Origin: Primulina eburnea
Taxonomy: Eukaryota; Streptophyta; Magnoliopsida; Lamiales; Gesneriaceae
Reading direction: 5' to 3'
NCBI RefSeq assembly: GCF_022965805.1
Contig: NC_133101.1
Location: 43,065,642 to 43,129,641, forward strand
Length of the DNA: 64,000 bases
Part shown: one piece after another, positions 10,719 to 22,864 of the stretch
How positions within the stretch are numbered: the stretch's first letter is position 1
How the letters are laid out: each line of letters opens with the position of its first letter
The notes under the pieces: model-generated
The model's database searches: none
What the model was told of the DNA's origin: nothing
Seen by the model: only the letters and a program-made list of their open reading frames with translations
Made by a program: the position numbers and the translations under genes

Positions 10719-12005
10719 TGAAATGAGTATAAAACTCAGCAAGTGGAACTCTTACATAGCAATGAACATATCATACTCTGAAAATCATAGCTTTAAAAAC
10801 ATAAATACCATCAACTCTGAAATAATTATCATAGCAATAGTATAGCAATAGGATGGTATTTCTCTTTACTCTGGTTGGATTGATTTCAATAGTAACTCTG
10901 TCTGTGGTGCTTGTATCCCATCGATATAAATCGACAACTCTGAGGGATATAAGCCTATGGTCGTTGATCAACTAATTGCATGCAATCTCTGACTATGTAT
11001 CTATCAATCCATAAAACATTTAAACTCTTTCTTTGAGACATTTCATCAAACACTTTGATATTCTTACTCTTTTGTATTCCCTTCTCATAATTGAGACATT
11101 AAATTGTCTCCAATATACATAACAATGAAATCAATACATACTCAAGGATCAAATGAAGGGAATAGCATAATAAAACCTTTGGAATACCATACATATATTA
11201 TCATGTGAGCACAAGGGATGAAATTCCACTTACAACCACTAGAAACCTTGAATCTAACTCCTTGGTACACAACCTACAACAATAATCCATAAATAACACC
11301 ATCATCAACTCAATAATCAAGAACCCATGCCAATTAATCCATAAATCCAACAAATACAACAAACCCATATCATCTCTCCTCCAAAACCAAGAAATAACTA
11401 AACCAAAAGACTTACCTTAGCTCCTTGAACAACCAAGAACCTTGATCTCTCAACAAATATCCACCAAGATGAAAGAATCAAAGGTAGGAAATCAAAGAAA
11501 TGAGAGAAACCCTAACCTAAGGAGAGAAATATCGAAAATGGGGAGGAAAGAATGAGGAAAAGTAAGCCAACTACCCACTTAAAATCTCGAACAGTAACCC
11601 GAAATGCGCGACCGCGGGTGCGGTAAGCTCACGGCACTCCACCAATTTTCTGAAATCGACGACCGCGGGTACGGTCCTGCAATCACCGCGGGTGCGGTGC
11701 CAACTCTACCACGGGTGCGGTATATCCACGGCAAAACCAACAAAATCCAAGAATTACGACCGCGAGTGCGGTCCTTACACTGAGCGCGGGTGCGGTCTGG
11801 TCACGGCCAAGAAAAAATCTAAGGCAAATAAAATCGAACCAAAACACTGAAACAAAACAACCACCAACCATGAACATCAACAGCACCACAAAACAAGAAT
11901 AATCAACCATACTATAACCCATAAACACAACTCTAACGTCTAAACTAAATAATCCATAAACACACAAAACTTAAACCGTACCGTACACCGGGCTCGGCTA
12001 TTACA
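10719..12005 (-). repeat. 3' LTR of element G (5' 1.29 kb of it)
   Basis: Begins on the minus strand at 12005 with TGTAATAGCC, next to the polypurine tract. It runs to 10719, where D interrupts it at ...ATACTCATTTCA. It aligns end to end with 16472-17778 and with F's LTR. Confidence 0.9.
11609..11806. repeat. ACCGCGGGTGCGGT array (element G 3' LTR)
   Basis: Six units of gaccgcgggtgcggt and variants, at the U3 position equivalent to 17361-17572 and 39743-39970. One unit present in the 5' LTR (near 17361-17390) is missing here, so array length changed after insertion. Confidence 0.85.
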
Positions 12006-12041
12006 ATCTCCCCTCCTTAGAGGAATTTCGTCCCCGAAATT
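12006..12041 (-). other. Polypurine tract and adjacent hairpin (element G)
   Basis: The minus strand reads aaggaggggagat immediately before the 3' LTR, the primer for plus-strand DNA. Twelve bases upstream lies the inverted repeat aatttcggggacgaaatt (12024-12041), conserved at the same place in K, B, F and E. Confidence 0.85.
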
Positions 12042-12668
12042 GACGTCACTGCACGAACAACTCCGGATACTTCTCTCTCATCTCTTCCTCCGGTTCCCAC
12101 GTAGCCTCTTCGACAAATGATTCCTCCAAAGAACTTTAACGATGCCGATCTCTTTGTTCCTCAAAACTTTAACTTTGCGGTCCAGAATCTGAACCGGAAT
12201 CTCTTGGTACGTCAAATTCGGCGTCAAGTCCAATGGCTCGTGGCGAAGAACATGGGAAGGATTCGCAATATACTTCCTGAGCATCGATACGTGAAAAACA
12301 TTGTGAACTCTGTCAAGATCTGGCGGTAGGGCTAACCTGTAGGTTCGATCTCCAACTCTGTCCAAGATCTCAAAGGGGCCAATAAATCTCGGACTCAACT
12401 TGCCCTTCTTGCCAAACCGCATCACACCCTTGAGAGGTGCTATCTTCAGATACACGTGATCGCCAGCCTCAAACTGTAAAGGCCTACGACGTACATCTGC
12501 ATAGCTCTTCTGTCTCGACTGCGCTGTCTTCATCCTCTCTCTAATAACAGCAACAACATCCGCAGTCTGTTGGACCAACTTTGGACCCAACATCTTCCTC
12601 TCACCAACCTCATCCCAATACAAAGGAGATCTGCACTTTCTGCCATAAAGTGCCTCATACGGTGCCAT
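12042..12668 (-). pseudogene. pol: Integrase C-terminus and chromodomain (element G)
   Basis: Begins after a frameshift in the block corresponding to [17 protein letters not shown]. It has [14 protein letters not shown], then [24 protein letters not shown] and the chromodomain-linked [20 protein letters not shown] single-base loss near 12110 (compare F, which retains [20 protein letters not shown]) shifts the frame and replaces the last conserved residues. Chromodomains of this class are thought to direct integration to heterochromatin. Confidence 0.85.
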
Positions 12669-14587
12669 CCCAATCGTCGCCTGGTAGCTATTGTTGTCGT
12701 CAACTCAACAAGAGGCAATTTGGAATCCCAACTACCAGGATAATCGATAGTGCAAGCTCTGAGCATATCCTCTAGAATATGAATGATTCTCTCTGATTGA
12801 CCGTCGCTCTGAGGGTGATATGCTGTACTGAAAGCTAACCGTGAACCCATAGCTCTGTGCAAACTCTTCCAAAACTCTGAGGTAAATCTAGGGTCACGAT
12901 CAGACACAATCGACACAGAGACACCGTGAAGTCTAACAATCTCCGCTACGTAATCCTCGGCATACTGGTTCATGGAATACATCGTCTTGACTGGGAGAAA
13001 ATACGCTGACTTGGTCAATCGATCAACAATAACCCAAATGGAATTGAAACCCTTCTGCGTTCTGGGAAGACCAGTCACGAAATCCATCGTAATATGCTCC
13101 CACTTCCACTGAGGAATCGGCAAAGATAGCAATGTCCCAGCAGGTCTCTTGTGCTCAATCTTCACCTGCTGACAAGTTAGGCACTGAGAAATAAACACGG
13201 CAATATCTTTCTTCATACCTGGCCACCAATAGAGTCTACGAAGATCCTGATACATCTTGGTGCTACCTGGATATATCGAATATGGCGCGGTATGAGCCTC
13301 TGTCAAGACGTCTCGCCGAATATCATCACCAGCGGGAACACAAATACGGCCTCTGAAAGTCACCAAACCGTCTCCATTCAATCCAAACTCTGAGTTACCT
13401 CTCTCCTCTGCTCTAGCCCTCAACTCTGTCAACTGCAAATCAACAGCCTGCTCTCTACGGATCCTGTCCGTCAATGTAGCCCGAATGACCAACACTGAAA
13501 AGCGAGCAATGGTCCCCGGAACTACCAAAGAAATCTCCTCTCTCTGCAAATCCATCAACAACGGCTTCTGAGTCATCGAACTCAAGGAAGAACTCAACTT
13601 ACGGCTCAAAGCATCCGCTACAACATTCGCTTTCCCTGGGTGGTAACTGATAGTCACATCATAGTTTTTAACAAGCTCTAACCACCTCCTCTGCCGCATA
13701 TTGAGTTCTTTCTGGGAGAACAAATACTTCAAACTCTTGTGGTATGTGAAGATCTCACACTTTTTGCCATACAAATAATGTCTCCAAATCTTCAAGGCGA
13801 AAACCACAGCTGCTAGCTCCAAATCATGCGTCGGATAATTCTTCTCATAGTCTTTCAACTGGCGAAAAGCATAGGCTATAACCTTACCTCGCTGCATCAG
13901 AACTGCACCAAGACCCTTCTTCGACGCATCGGTATACACAACAAAATCCTCTGAACCACTGGGCAAAGAAAGAACAGGAGATGTCGTCAACTTATCCTTC
14001 AACTCTTGGAATGCACTCTGGCAATCATAGGACCACTCGAACTTCACAGTCTTCCTCGTCAAATTGGTTAATGGCAGGGCAATCTTGGAGAAATCTGAAA
14101 TAAAACGACGATAATAACCCGCCAAACCAAGAAAACTGCGTACCTCTGATACGGTAGTAGGAATAGGCCACCTCTGAATCGCCTCTATCTTCGCTGGATC
14201 AACAGCTATACCATCCTTCGAAACGACATGGCCTAAGAAAGAAATCTGATCCAACCAAAACTCACACTTCTTCAACTTGGCAAACAACCTCTTCTCTCTC
14301 AACAACTGAAGAACAACTCTGAGATGTTCTGAATGAATCTCTCTGGTCTTGAAATAGATCAAGATGTCGTCGATGAAAACAATGACGAAGCTATCCAAAT
14401 AAGGCTTGAACACACGGTTCATCAGGTCCATAAAGACTGAAGGAGCATTGGTCAGACCAAAAGACATCACAAGAAACTCATAGTGACCGTACCTGGTCCG
14501 GAACGCTGTCTTAGGGATATCAGACTCCCTAACCTTCAACTGATAGTAGCCAGACCGAAGATCAATCTTCGAAAATACAGTAGCACC
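12530..14587 (-). pseudogene. pol: Reverse transcriptase, RNase H and integrase core (element G)
   Basis: A long open stretch of about 685 codons following an in-frame TAG at 14586-14588 (the Gln codon in DLFDQLQG changed to stop). It contains [30 protein letters not shown], the RNase H motifs YTDAS and [11 protein letters not shown], the zinc region [10 protein letters not shown]...CLTCQQVK, and integrase DDE elements ([23 protein letters not shown]). At about 12700 one base is missing relative to B, so the reading leaves frame at VELTTTIAT. Confidence 0.87.
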
Positions 14588-15487
14588 CTAGAGTTGGTCA
14601 AATAAATCGTCTATCCGTGGCAACGGATACTTATTCTTGACAGTCACTTTGTTGAGCTCCCTATAGTCGATACACAGCCGCAAAGACCCATCTTTCTTCT
14701 TGACAAACAGAACCGGAGCTCCCCAAGGCGAAGAACTCGGTCGAATAAAACCCTTGTCCAAAAGATCCTGCAACTGCGTCTTCAACTCCTTCATCTCAAT
14801 AGGGGCCATCCTATACGGAGCCTTAGAAATAGGAACCGTACTTGGAGCTAGATCAATCACAAACTCAACATCCCTGTCCGGCGGCAAACCCGGCACATCA
14901 TCCTCAAACACATCAGCAAACTCCCTCACAACATCGATATCATCAATATTCAACTTAATCATTCTATCCACATCCACAATCGAAGCCAGAAATACATCAC
15001 AACCTCTACGCATCAACTTCTCAGCCTCAAGACAAGATATAAAAGGAAGGACCAGCGAAGTACCTGCACTGGCGAGCATACCTTCCCTATTGCCATCATC
15101 TGCAAAAGTCACCGTCTTAGCAACGCAATCAATCACTGCACGATAGGTCGATAGCCAATCCATGCCAAGAATAACATCAAAGGCAACCATCGGGATAACA
15201 ATCAAATCAGCAAAAACAACTCGCTCATCAATACGAACAGAGCACGCATACACAATCGACGTCGGGCACAACACGTCTCCCGAAGGCAAAACAACATTGA
15301 ACTGGAGGGGAATAACAGAAGGAACTATATCCAACGATCTCAAAAACAATTCAGACATAAAAGAATGAGTAGCACCAGTATCAATCAAAGTCGTAGCTAC
15401 TTTGCCTGAAATTAAAATAGCACTAGAGATCTCAGAAGAATCATGGTTTATACCTTCCTTCGTCATCGTAGAGATGCGATCCTGCAC
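14588..15487 (-). pseudogene. pol: Protease and reverse transcriptase N-terminus (element G)
   Basis: 299 codons. Retropepsin active site in [13 protein letters not shown], the flap-like DVILGMDWL, then [50 protein letters not shown] and CIDYREL. It ends at the TAG within DLFDQL. It overlaps the end of gag in another frame (15463-15487). K and other relatives have gag and protease in one frame, so I read the overlap as a frameshift rather than a designed junction. Confidence 0.87.
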
Positions 15488-16464
15488 TTATCCTTGATCG
15501 CTCCCCTTGGACAATCTTTAGCAATATGGCCAGCCGTGCCACAACGGTAACAAGTATGAGTGCCAAATCTGCACTCTCCTCGATGATGTCGATTGCACTT
15601 AGGACACAGCGGCTTCTCGGGATCAACTGGAACTGACGGTGGTCTAGGGCTCAATTCCACCTTGGCCTTCTCTTTGAAACGATCCTTGCCTCTCTGATTC
15701 GAGCCCTGGCCTCTCTGAACAATAGCTTGATGCCTCTCCTGCCTCTCTCTAGCGATATCCTTCTCGTCTTGTTCGGCCAACAACGCCTTAGACACGATCT
15801 CTTTGAAAGTCACAGCTTTGGACATATTGATATCTCTCTTGATCTCTGCACGAAGACCTCGAATGAAATGAGCACCTTTGTCTTTGTCGTTTGAAGCAAT
15901 ATACGGAGCAAATAGACAACCCTCCTCGAACTTAAGAATGTACTCATCGACGTTCATTCCTCCCTGTCGAAGCTCCAGAAACTCAGTCACCTTCCTAGCT
16001 CGAAGTGCGTCTGGGAAGTACTTGTCATAGAACAGGTCTGTGAACTCTTGCCACTTCAAAGCCGGTAGATCAACACCAACCTTGGTCGCATTCCACGAGA
16101 TACGTGCAGCCTTTACCAACATGAATATTGCATAGCTGATCCTGTCTTTATCCTCATACTGGAGATGGTCGAAGATTGCTTCAAGCGCTTTGACCCACTC
16201 GACAGCCACCAACGGATCAGTGCTACCTGCGAATTCCGTTGGATCCATTCTCTTGAAAGCAGAAAAGACGGCATCAGTGCCAATTGCTTGACCTACTTGG
16301 CCTCTCACTTGACCTCTACCCTATCCTGTTCCTTGCAATCGAAGCAGCTGCTGAATCTTCTCGCTATGGACTTTGGCCTGCTCCTTAAGGAACTTGCCGA
16401 ACGCATCGACAACTCTCGAGGAAGAACTATCCTCACCCTCTGACGCCTTACGCTTAGGATGCAT
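15463..16464 (-). pseudogene. gag: Gag with early stop (element G)
   Basis: The natural start is the ATG complementary to 16462-16464 (MHPKRKASEGEDSSSS). A TAG at codon 48 (16321-16323) interrupts it after LLRLQGTG, and the frame then stays open to 15463. It contains the capsid block KRMDPTEFAGSTDPLVAVEW, the LRQGGMNVDEYILKFE block, and two Cys/His clusters, CPKCNRHHRGEC and the zinc knuckle CYRCGTAGHIAKDC. A frameshift at the 3' end separates it from protease. Confidence 0.87.
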
Positions 16465-16471
16465 ACTCTAC

Positions 16472-17778
16472 AAATGAGTATAAAACTCAGCAAGTGGAAC
16501 TCTTACATAGCAATGAACATATCATACTCTGAAAATCATAGCTTTAAAAACATAAATACCATCAACTCTGAAATAATTATCATAGCAATAGCATAGCAAT
16601 AGGATGGTATTTCTCTTTACTCTGGTTGGATTGATATCAATAGTAACTCTGTGTGTGGTGCTCGTATCCCATCGATATAAATCGACAACTCTGAGGGATA
16701 TAAGCCTATGGTCGTTGATCAACTAATTGCATGCAATCTCTGACTATGTATCTATCAATCCATAAAACATTTAAACTCTTTCTTTGGGACATTTCATTAA
16801 ACACTTTGATATTCTTACTCTTTTGTATTCCCTTCTCATAATTGAGACATTAAATTGTCTCCAATATACATAACAATGAAATCAATACATACTCAAGGAT
16901 CAAATGAAGGGAATAGCATAATAAAACCTTTGGAATACCATACATATATTATCATGTGAGCACAAGGGATGAAATTCCACTTACAACTACTAGAAACCTT
17001 GAATCTAACTCCTTGATACACAACCTACAACAATAATCCATAAATAACACCATCATCAACTCAATAATCAAGAACCCATGCCAATTAATCCATAAATCCA
17101 ACAAATACAACAAACCCATATCATCTCTCCTCCAAAACCAAGAAATAACTAAACCAAAAGACTTACCTTAGCTCCTTGAACAACCAAGAACCTTGATCTC
17201 TCAACAAATATCCACCAAGATGCAAGAATCAAAGGTAGGAAATCAAAGAAATGAGAGAAACCCTAACCTAAGGAGAGAAATATCGAAAATGGGGAGGAAA
17301 GAATGAGGAAAAGTAAGCCAACTACCCACTTAAAATCTCGAACAGTAACCCGAAATGCGCGACCGCAGGTGCGCTACTCTTGTACCGCGGGTGCGGTAAG
17401 CTCACGGCACTCCACAAATTTTCTGAAATCGACGACCGCGGGTGCGGTCCTGCAATCACTGCGGGTGCGGTGCCAACTCTACCGCGGGTGCGGTATATCC
17501 ACGGCAAAACCAACAAAATCCAAGAATTACGACCGCGGGTGCGGTCCTTACACTGAGCGCGGGTGCGGTCTGGTCACGGCCAAGACAAAATCTAAGGCAA
17601 CTAAAATCGAACCAAAACACTGAAACAAAACAACCACCAACCATGAACATCAACAACACCACAAAACAAGAATAATCAACCATACTATAACCCATAAACA
17701 CAACTCTAACGTCTAAACTAAATAATCCATAAACATACAAAACTTAAACCGTACCGTACACCGGGCTCGGCTATTACA
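16472..17778 (-). repeat. 5' LTR of element G, 3' tail deleted
   Basis: 1307 bp starting TGTAATAGCCGAGCC at 17778 (minus). It ends abruptly at ...ATACTCATTT, only eight bases before the gag ATG at 16464. F's LTR continues for another 270 bp to GTGTCACA and should be followed by a primer-binding site and leader; all of this is absent. Confidence 0.88.
17361..17572. repeat. ACCGCGGGTGCGGT array (element G 5' LTR)
   Basis: Seven or so units of the same near-palindromic GC-rich 14-mer as at 11609-11806, with one more unit near its 5' edge. Confidence 0.85.
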
Positions 17779-18620
17779 TCTTTTGAGATGATTATGCTTT
17801 GTTTACAGATTGTTATTCATTGCATTTAAGATAGGGAGTCTTGACAGAACAGTCAAACTTCTAGATGTTCGGTGATATCATAGCGTAGGGGAAGATCAGT
17901 CCCCAATTGTAGATGTGGATACAGATCAGGCCGAAGTCTAGGAATAAGACGTACAGTCACCCCGATTGGGAGGGTAGGTGATAGATCGTCTTATTCACAC
18001 CGGGATCCCTAGAGTTATAATTGAGTCGAGTCTAGACATGATTTGACTAGAACAACATGCGTTTATGGATGTGGTTTCATAGACTATGAAACCCATTTTT
18101 ATTGCTTTCAGTCATGATAGCATGTTTCTATGGTTTGATTTGAGTTGCATGTTTATCAGATTCGAGTAGCATGCTTATTTTGATTTAATGTCATAGATTA
18201 TTAAATCTACTGTTTTAATTTTCTTCATGATAGAATGTTTCATGATTCACATTGTGTATATACATGTTTACTATGTTTTATACTGGGATTTATTCTCACC
18301 GGAGTATCCGCTGTTGTCTTGTTTTTTATGTGTGCATGACAACAGGTGGGACAAGATCGGGGTCAGAAGACGAGTTTAGCGTGGTGATTCCGGACTTATT
18401 GTAGACTTGGTTTAATACTTGAATTTAGTAGTTAAACCTTAGACTAATTTGATCTAGAAACATGTTGTACAAGATTTGTATTATTATACTAGTTTGTATA
18501 ATATATAGATTCCATTACCTTCCGCATTTTAAAAGAAAAATTTTTAGACTCTGTTTTATCTTAATTGATAATTAAATCCCAAAGAAGATTAAGAAAAAGA
18601 TTAGCGTCCGGGTCCACACA
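17779..18620 (+). mobile_element. Gypsy LTR fragment I (E/D-related), 3' part
   Basis: Plus-strand LTR tail ending gtccgggtccacaca, parallel to E's gcccgggtccccaca end. It aligns throughout with the last 0.75-0.8 kb of E's LTRs (for example ggaataagacgtacagt, ccgggatccctagagt, tttatactgggattt). Its left edge is where G inserted, so the LTR front lies left of the window. Its right edge lies in the middle of copia C's LTR with tcata (18621-18625) as the likely target duplication, so I was inserted into C. No coding sequence. Confidence 0.85.
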
Positions 18621-19417
18621 TCATATATCACGACCGATTCGACAACCATTGGTATATCGAGAGTTGTCAATGAATCGATATTATGTTTCATGTCGTAGTT
18701 GCATCGATGATGTAATCTAAGAAACCCCTTTCTTAATTACCACCATACTCTGATCAGAGATATCATACTACATACACATAAGATATCCATACCCGAAGGT
18801 AAGCGGTGAATCCTCGACTACAATGCAGCGACTCCTATATGTTTCGACAAAACACTTAACCTTGCCACATGATGACCCCTTGAGAGTCGGTAAACAAGTC
18901 AAAGTGTAATGCTAGCACATAGAGTCTCAATGATGTCCCGGGTCATAAGGACTAATGGTGTACATCCATAAACTAGGACGTTTCCACTCGATAAGTGAGA
19001 ACCACTTGGAAAGTCCTTTATGGAGGGTTGTTCAGTGCACTGTACCAGGAGCCCCTATCTGCATGCTCGGACATCACAATGTCCCCTACCAATAAAACAT
19101 GGTACTCACATCGCAGATACTAGTCTCGAACTCGAGCGGCCTATATCCTTCTTAGCGGCGGCTGAATCGATTAGGAACTGTTTAGAATATACAGTATTCC
19201 AAATATGAGATTCATGATACTCATCATATGAGCATCTCATATTCTTTCTACTATTTGTATATTCAAGGGCTTTATCTATGCAAATAGCATGGGTATACAG
19301 ATAAAGATGTGCCAAAATTAAGTATTTGAAATATTATTAAAATAAAGATTGTTTATACATAGAGTTTCATTGTGAACACTCGGCCAACACTTGGCTCGAC
19401 GTGCACCTACTCTAAAA
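18621..19417 (-). repeat. 3' LTR of copia C, left portion lost to insertion I
   Basis: Aligns with 53072-53628 continued at 63116-63350 in C's other LTR (shared acgaccgattcgacaaccat, gtactcacatcgca, ttggctcgacgtgcac). The inner boundary is at 19417, next to the purine-rich tract of the minus strand (caagtgggagat). The usual ...ctctaaca end has decayed to ctctaaaa. Confidence 0.87.
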
Positions 19418-19431
19418 ATCTCCCACTTGCA

Positions 19432-19974
19432 CTAGATCCAACTACCCATATGCTTCAAACCCATCGATTCGTGATGCTTCTCGAATAATGGTCCAGGTAA
19501 AGGCTTAGTTAGCGGATTAGCAACATTATCTGCGGAGCCGACTTTGTCAATAGACACTTCTCCTCTTTCCACATTCTCTTGGAGGATGTGGTACTTTCTC
19601 AATACGTGTTTGGATTTCTGATGAGACCTTGGCTCCTTTGCTTGAGCTATAGCTCCCGTGTTGTCAATAAAACACCGGGACAGGAGGAACATCATTAGGA
19701 ATGACGCCCAACTCTTGGACAAAATTCCTTATCCAAACAGTCTCCTTTGCTGCATCTGATGCAACAATGTATTCGGCCTCTGTGCTGGAATCCGTAGTAC
19801 TGTCTTGCTTGGAACCCTTCCAAGAGACAGCAGCACCATTGAGCATGAATACAAACCCAGAGGTTGATTCGAGTCATCGATATCACTTTGGAAGCTAGAG
19901 TGGTATAGCCTTCCAATTTCAGTTCTCCACCCCATAGACCAAGAACAACTTATTGGTCCTTCTCAAATACTTGA
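19432..19974 (-). pseudogene. pol: RNase H domain (copia C), C-terminal part
   Basis: Three overlapping frames. They carry the RNase H motifs SSTEAEYIVASDAAKE and the His-containing tail NTGAIAQAKEPRSHQKSKHVLRK (short overlaps only quoted). They end at PLTKPLPGPLFEKH...MGSWI with a stop at 19432. RNase H removes RNA from the cDNA hybrid. The domain is interrupted at 19974 by element B; it continues at 37420 in the KDILKYL block. Confidence 0.85.
19970..19974. repeat. Target-site duplication of B, left copy (cttga)
   Basis: cttga immediately before B's 5' LTR; identical to 37415-37419 after the 3' LTR. Confidence 0.93.
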
Positions 19975-20429
19975 TGTAGTGCCCAAATTTAATACACGTA
20001 TAACACATGCATTCATTTAATTATTAAATCATTTAAATTAATTTTAAATGAGTTTTAGCGATGCATGATTTACTTAAATGCGTTATTTTCAAATTATTTA
20101 TGTTTATGTGATGCACGTTAAAATGTCTTTCGAGTTCCATTTTCACGCGATCATCCGAGGCGGGATTGAGGAAAAGACCCGGTGACGATTTGTGGCAATT
20201 TAAAATGTGGTATTTTATTTTAAATTGAGAATGGGGCGTTTTAAATAATTTATTAAGTTGTTAGTATTTTTAAAGCTTTAATAATGTATTGAGTGAATTA
20301 AGAGTTTAAGACCTTTAAAATTAGTGTGTAGATATTTTAATTGTAGAGTTTGATTTAACTAGTGTGTGTTAACTTTTTATTATTATTTTAAATAGTTTAT
20401 TTAGTTAAGAGTTTCTCCTAATTAAAACG

Positions 20430-20510
20430 CACACACACACACACACTTTACACACACTCACAAACACTTACACGTTTTTACACACACTAAACACACACAC
20501 TCACCTTAAG
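20430..20510. repeat. (AC)n microsatellite and ACAC-rich tract (B 5' LTR)
   Basis: Eight perfect ac dinucleotides at 20431-20446 followed by tttacacacactcacaaacac-type sequence. It is repeated with small changes at 35152-35230 in the 3' LTR. Confidence 0.9.
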
Positions 20511-21388
20511 TTTCAGTTTTTATTATTTTGAGGAGAGAAAACCTAGGGTTCTTACTCCTTCAAGCAGCCGCCCTCTTCCCCTCTTCGATTTCCAGCAATT
20601 TTTCGTGTGTTTCCTTCGAAGATTTTAGCGCCACGTTCGTCCCGGATCAACCTCCCTTCCATCTCCGCTTCGGTGTCGTCGTACGGTATTTTTAAATATC
20701 AAAAGGCAAGTATATTCTGTTCTTTCTGCATCGATCTTGTCATAGTATGCGTTGTGTATTTTTATGCGTGAAAATTTATGTATGACGTTCGTCGTTTGAG
20801 CGGAAATTGATTTGAATGCGTTTGAAATACTTTTTAGATCTGAAATCTCGTAACTTGCTGTTCTTCTCGAAACTGCGATTTTGCCGTCGAGAATTTGAGA
20901 AATCTTTCAACTAAAAAATTGTAGAACTTTTTGATACCTTCGTTTTGATATAAAATTCGAGATTTTTGGATGAAAATTGAGTGAGTTATGGCGTTTTTCG
21001 TGGGACTGCTCAAACTGCGACTTTTACGATAATTGTGTTCTCGAAGTTTATTTGTTGCAGGCTTCGTTGGAGATCGATGGAAGATCGTTGTTGCACCTAG
21101 GTATGATTATTATGTTGTTGGGTCGATATGTGGTACGTCGGTTAGTGTCGATAGGCACTCGAATGCATTAGAATTCGTAGGAAAGAAATTAGTGTCGATT
21201 GTCACGTTTTTGAAATTGTATGCGTCGTAAGATGAACGTCGTGGCTTGAGATGTTGTACGAAATTGGTTTTATGTTATGGTATGCTAGGATGGGTCTCGG
21301 GGTGTCGGTTCATAGTTCGTGCGACCGGGTCTAGAAAGTTAAGCAAAGCATGTACAAGAATTTTCGTAAGTTCGCGATCACAGAGCCT

Positions 21389-21572
21389 ACACGGACCCTT
21401 ACACGGACCCTGGCACGGGGTCCGTGTCCACCCTTTTTCATGGAGTCTTTCACCCGAGTCTACACGGACCCCTACACGGAGGTAGGCACGGGTCCGTGTC
21501 CCTTCTTCTTTCCGAGTGTCACTGCACCGCACCTAGACGGACCTGTACACGGACCCGGGGTAGGGGTCCGCG
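21389..21572. repeat. ACGGACCC/GGGTCCGT inverted-repeat array (B 5' LTR)
   Basis: Alternating acacggaccc and ggggtccgtg segments able to pair, including ggcacggggtccgtg. Equivalent to 36110-36354 and, reversed, to 2335-2630 in H. Confidence 0.85.
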
Positions 21573-21873
21573 TACTCACTGTTTGGGAAAGAATTGTAAG
21601 TATATTTTGGGATTTGACGTCATGGTTTAGTGCAAGGATTTTCAAGGTCGTGTCATGGGAAATGTTAGAACATCCTAAGTATTGATTGGACTTGAGAGTA
21701 AGTATGATTCATACGTTTAATGCAAATTCATGTTAGTTGGTGCAGCAACGGCCCCGATCGAAGTCCAACGAATCCCTCAACGCCAAGTAAGTATGTTGAC
21801 GTGCAAAGAAAATATGTCAAGTTTTTGAGGTATGCTAAATGTCTTGTGACCAAATTATGTTAGGATTGGAAAG

Positions 21874-21988
21874 CGTTAAATTATGAACGGGGACCAATCC
21901 GCCCGTTAAATTATGAACGGGTTAGATCATGGTTGGAAAGCGTTAAATTATGAACGGGGACCAACCAGCCCGTTAAATTATGAACGGG
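21874..21988. repeat. Four copies of CGTTAAATTATGAACGGG (B 5' LTR)
   Basis: Exact 18-mers at 21874, 21904, 21941 and 21971, alternating between gaaag- and gccc- flanks, so pairs form a longer repeat of about 67 bp. Conserved in the 3' LTR and in H. Confidence 0.9.
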
Positions 21989-22631
21989 GATCTTATGTAT
22001 GTGGCAGCGGATACGTCCCTGTCAGCCCAGTACTGTGGTGTGTCTGATCAGGCGTTTATTATGTTATGGGTCACTTGCTTTGAAACATGCCTCTACGCAA
22101 AATGATGAAGTTATGTATGTTTACGTATGCAGTATGTTTAAGAAAGTTTATGTTGATGGCACGTCTAGTTTTGTATGTACGTACGTTCAAGTTCGAGTTA
22201 TGTATGTCCTATTTTAAAGTTGCATGTGATTTTATTACGTAGTACTCGTTATTCCAGTTTATACGTGTTGAGTCTTTAGACTCACTAGACTTGATCGATG
22301 CAGGTGAGTATGTTGATGAGGAGGCAGGAGGTGGTGACCAAGGGACAGGCTTGGACTGAGCGGCAGGCTAAACCCGAGGACCGCCCATGTTATTTTACGA
22401 TTCTTTTTATGCAAGTTTAAAATACTCTGATATCATGTTTCATTTCAAAACTTTTGGAACAGTGTTTCCTTTTAGCAAATTTTATTGGTGATGTTGATTT
22501 CAAATATTTTTATTGATGAAGGATGTAGTGACGACCGTATTTGATTTCATTTCCGCATTTCATTTAGTTTAAAAGAAAATTTTTAATTTTTCCGCAAATT
22601 TTAAGTAGTAAAGAATACGGTTCGTTACAGT

Positions 22632-22643
22632 TGGTATCAGAGC
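22632..22643 (+). other. Primer-binding site, tRNA-iMet (element B)
   Basis: tggtatcagagc two bases after the LTR end, complementary to initiator Met tRNA. Confidence 0.92.
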
Positions 22644-22864
22644 GGTGTTCTTGTAAAGGGTTACGCCTACTGCCAGTCGCAAGAAGCTCTCGAAGTCACA
22701 CCTCAAGTCTGTAAGTTTTAAAGTTTTGAGTTATGCTATGTACTATGCATTAGGTCATGATTTCAGCATGTTTATGTTTAAAGTTCAAAATTTCGTGCAT
22801 CTTATGATATTGGTATTATATTCATGCATGTTAGGTTTACGTGGTGGGTAATTGTTGGAACAGT

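Larger units (their letters stand above)
10719..17778 (-). mobile_element. Ty3/gypsy element G (Tekay-type), 3' LTR cut by D
   Basis: A minus-strand element: 5' LTR 16472-17778, gag, pol, polypurine tract, 3' LTR 10719-12005. The LTR starts TGTAATAGCCGAGCCCGG, the same family as F. D is inserted in the 3' LTR, so about 270 bp of LTR tail (by comparison with F 40880-41151) should lie left of the window. The two LTRs are nearly identical outside the GC-rich array; I count roughly 17 substitutions. The 5' LTR tail, primer-binding site and leader are deleted. G sits in LTR I, with tcttt (17779-17783) the likely target duplication. Confidence 0.9.
19975..22629 (+). repeat. 5' LTR of element B
   Basis: 2655 bp, TGTAGTGCCC ... 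GGTTCGTTACA. It includes an (AC)n tract, a pyrimidine-rich stretch around 20560-20650, the GGGTCCGTG array and the four-copy ttaaattatgaacggg block. It is 64 bp shorter than the 3' LTR, mostly because the latter has an extra array unit (36141-36200). Small open frames in it are not conserved as genes. Confidence 0.93.

Noticed and set aside
15463..15487. Designed gag/pol overlap in G
   Set aside because: K, of the same lineage, has gag and protease in one frame; the overlap in G is short and G carries other lesions.
18621..19417. A separate solo LTR rather than part of C
   Set aside because: It adjoins C's purine-rich tract and RNase H end in the right orientation and matches C's right LTR, so it is C's 3' LTR.
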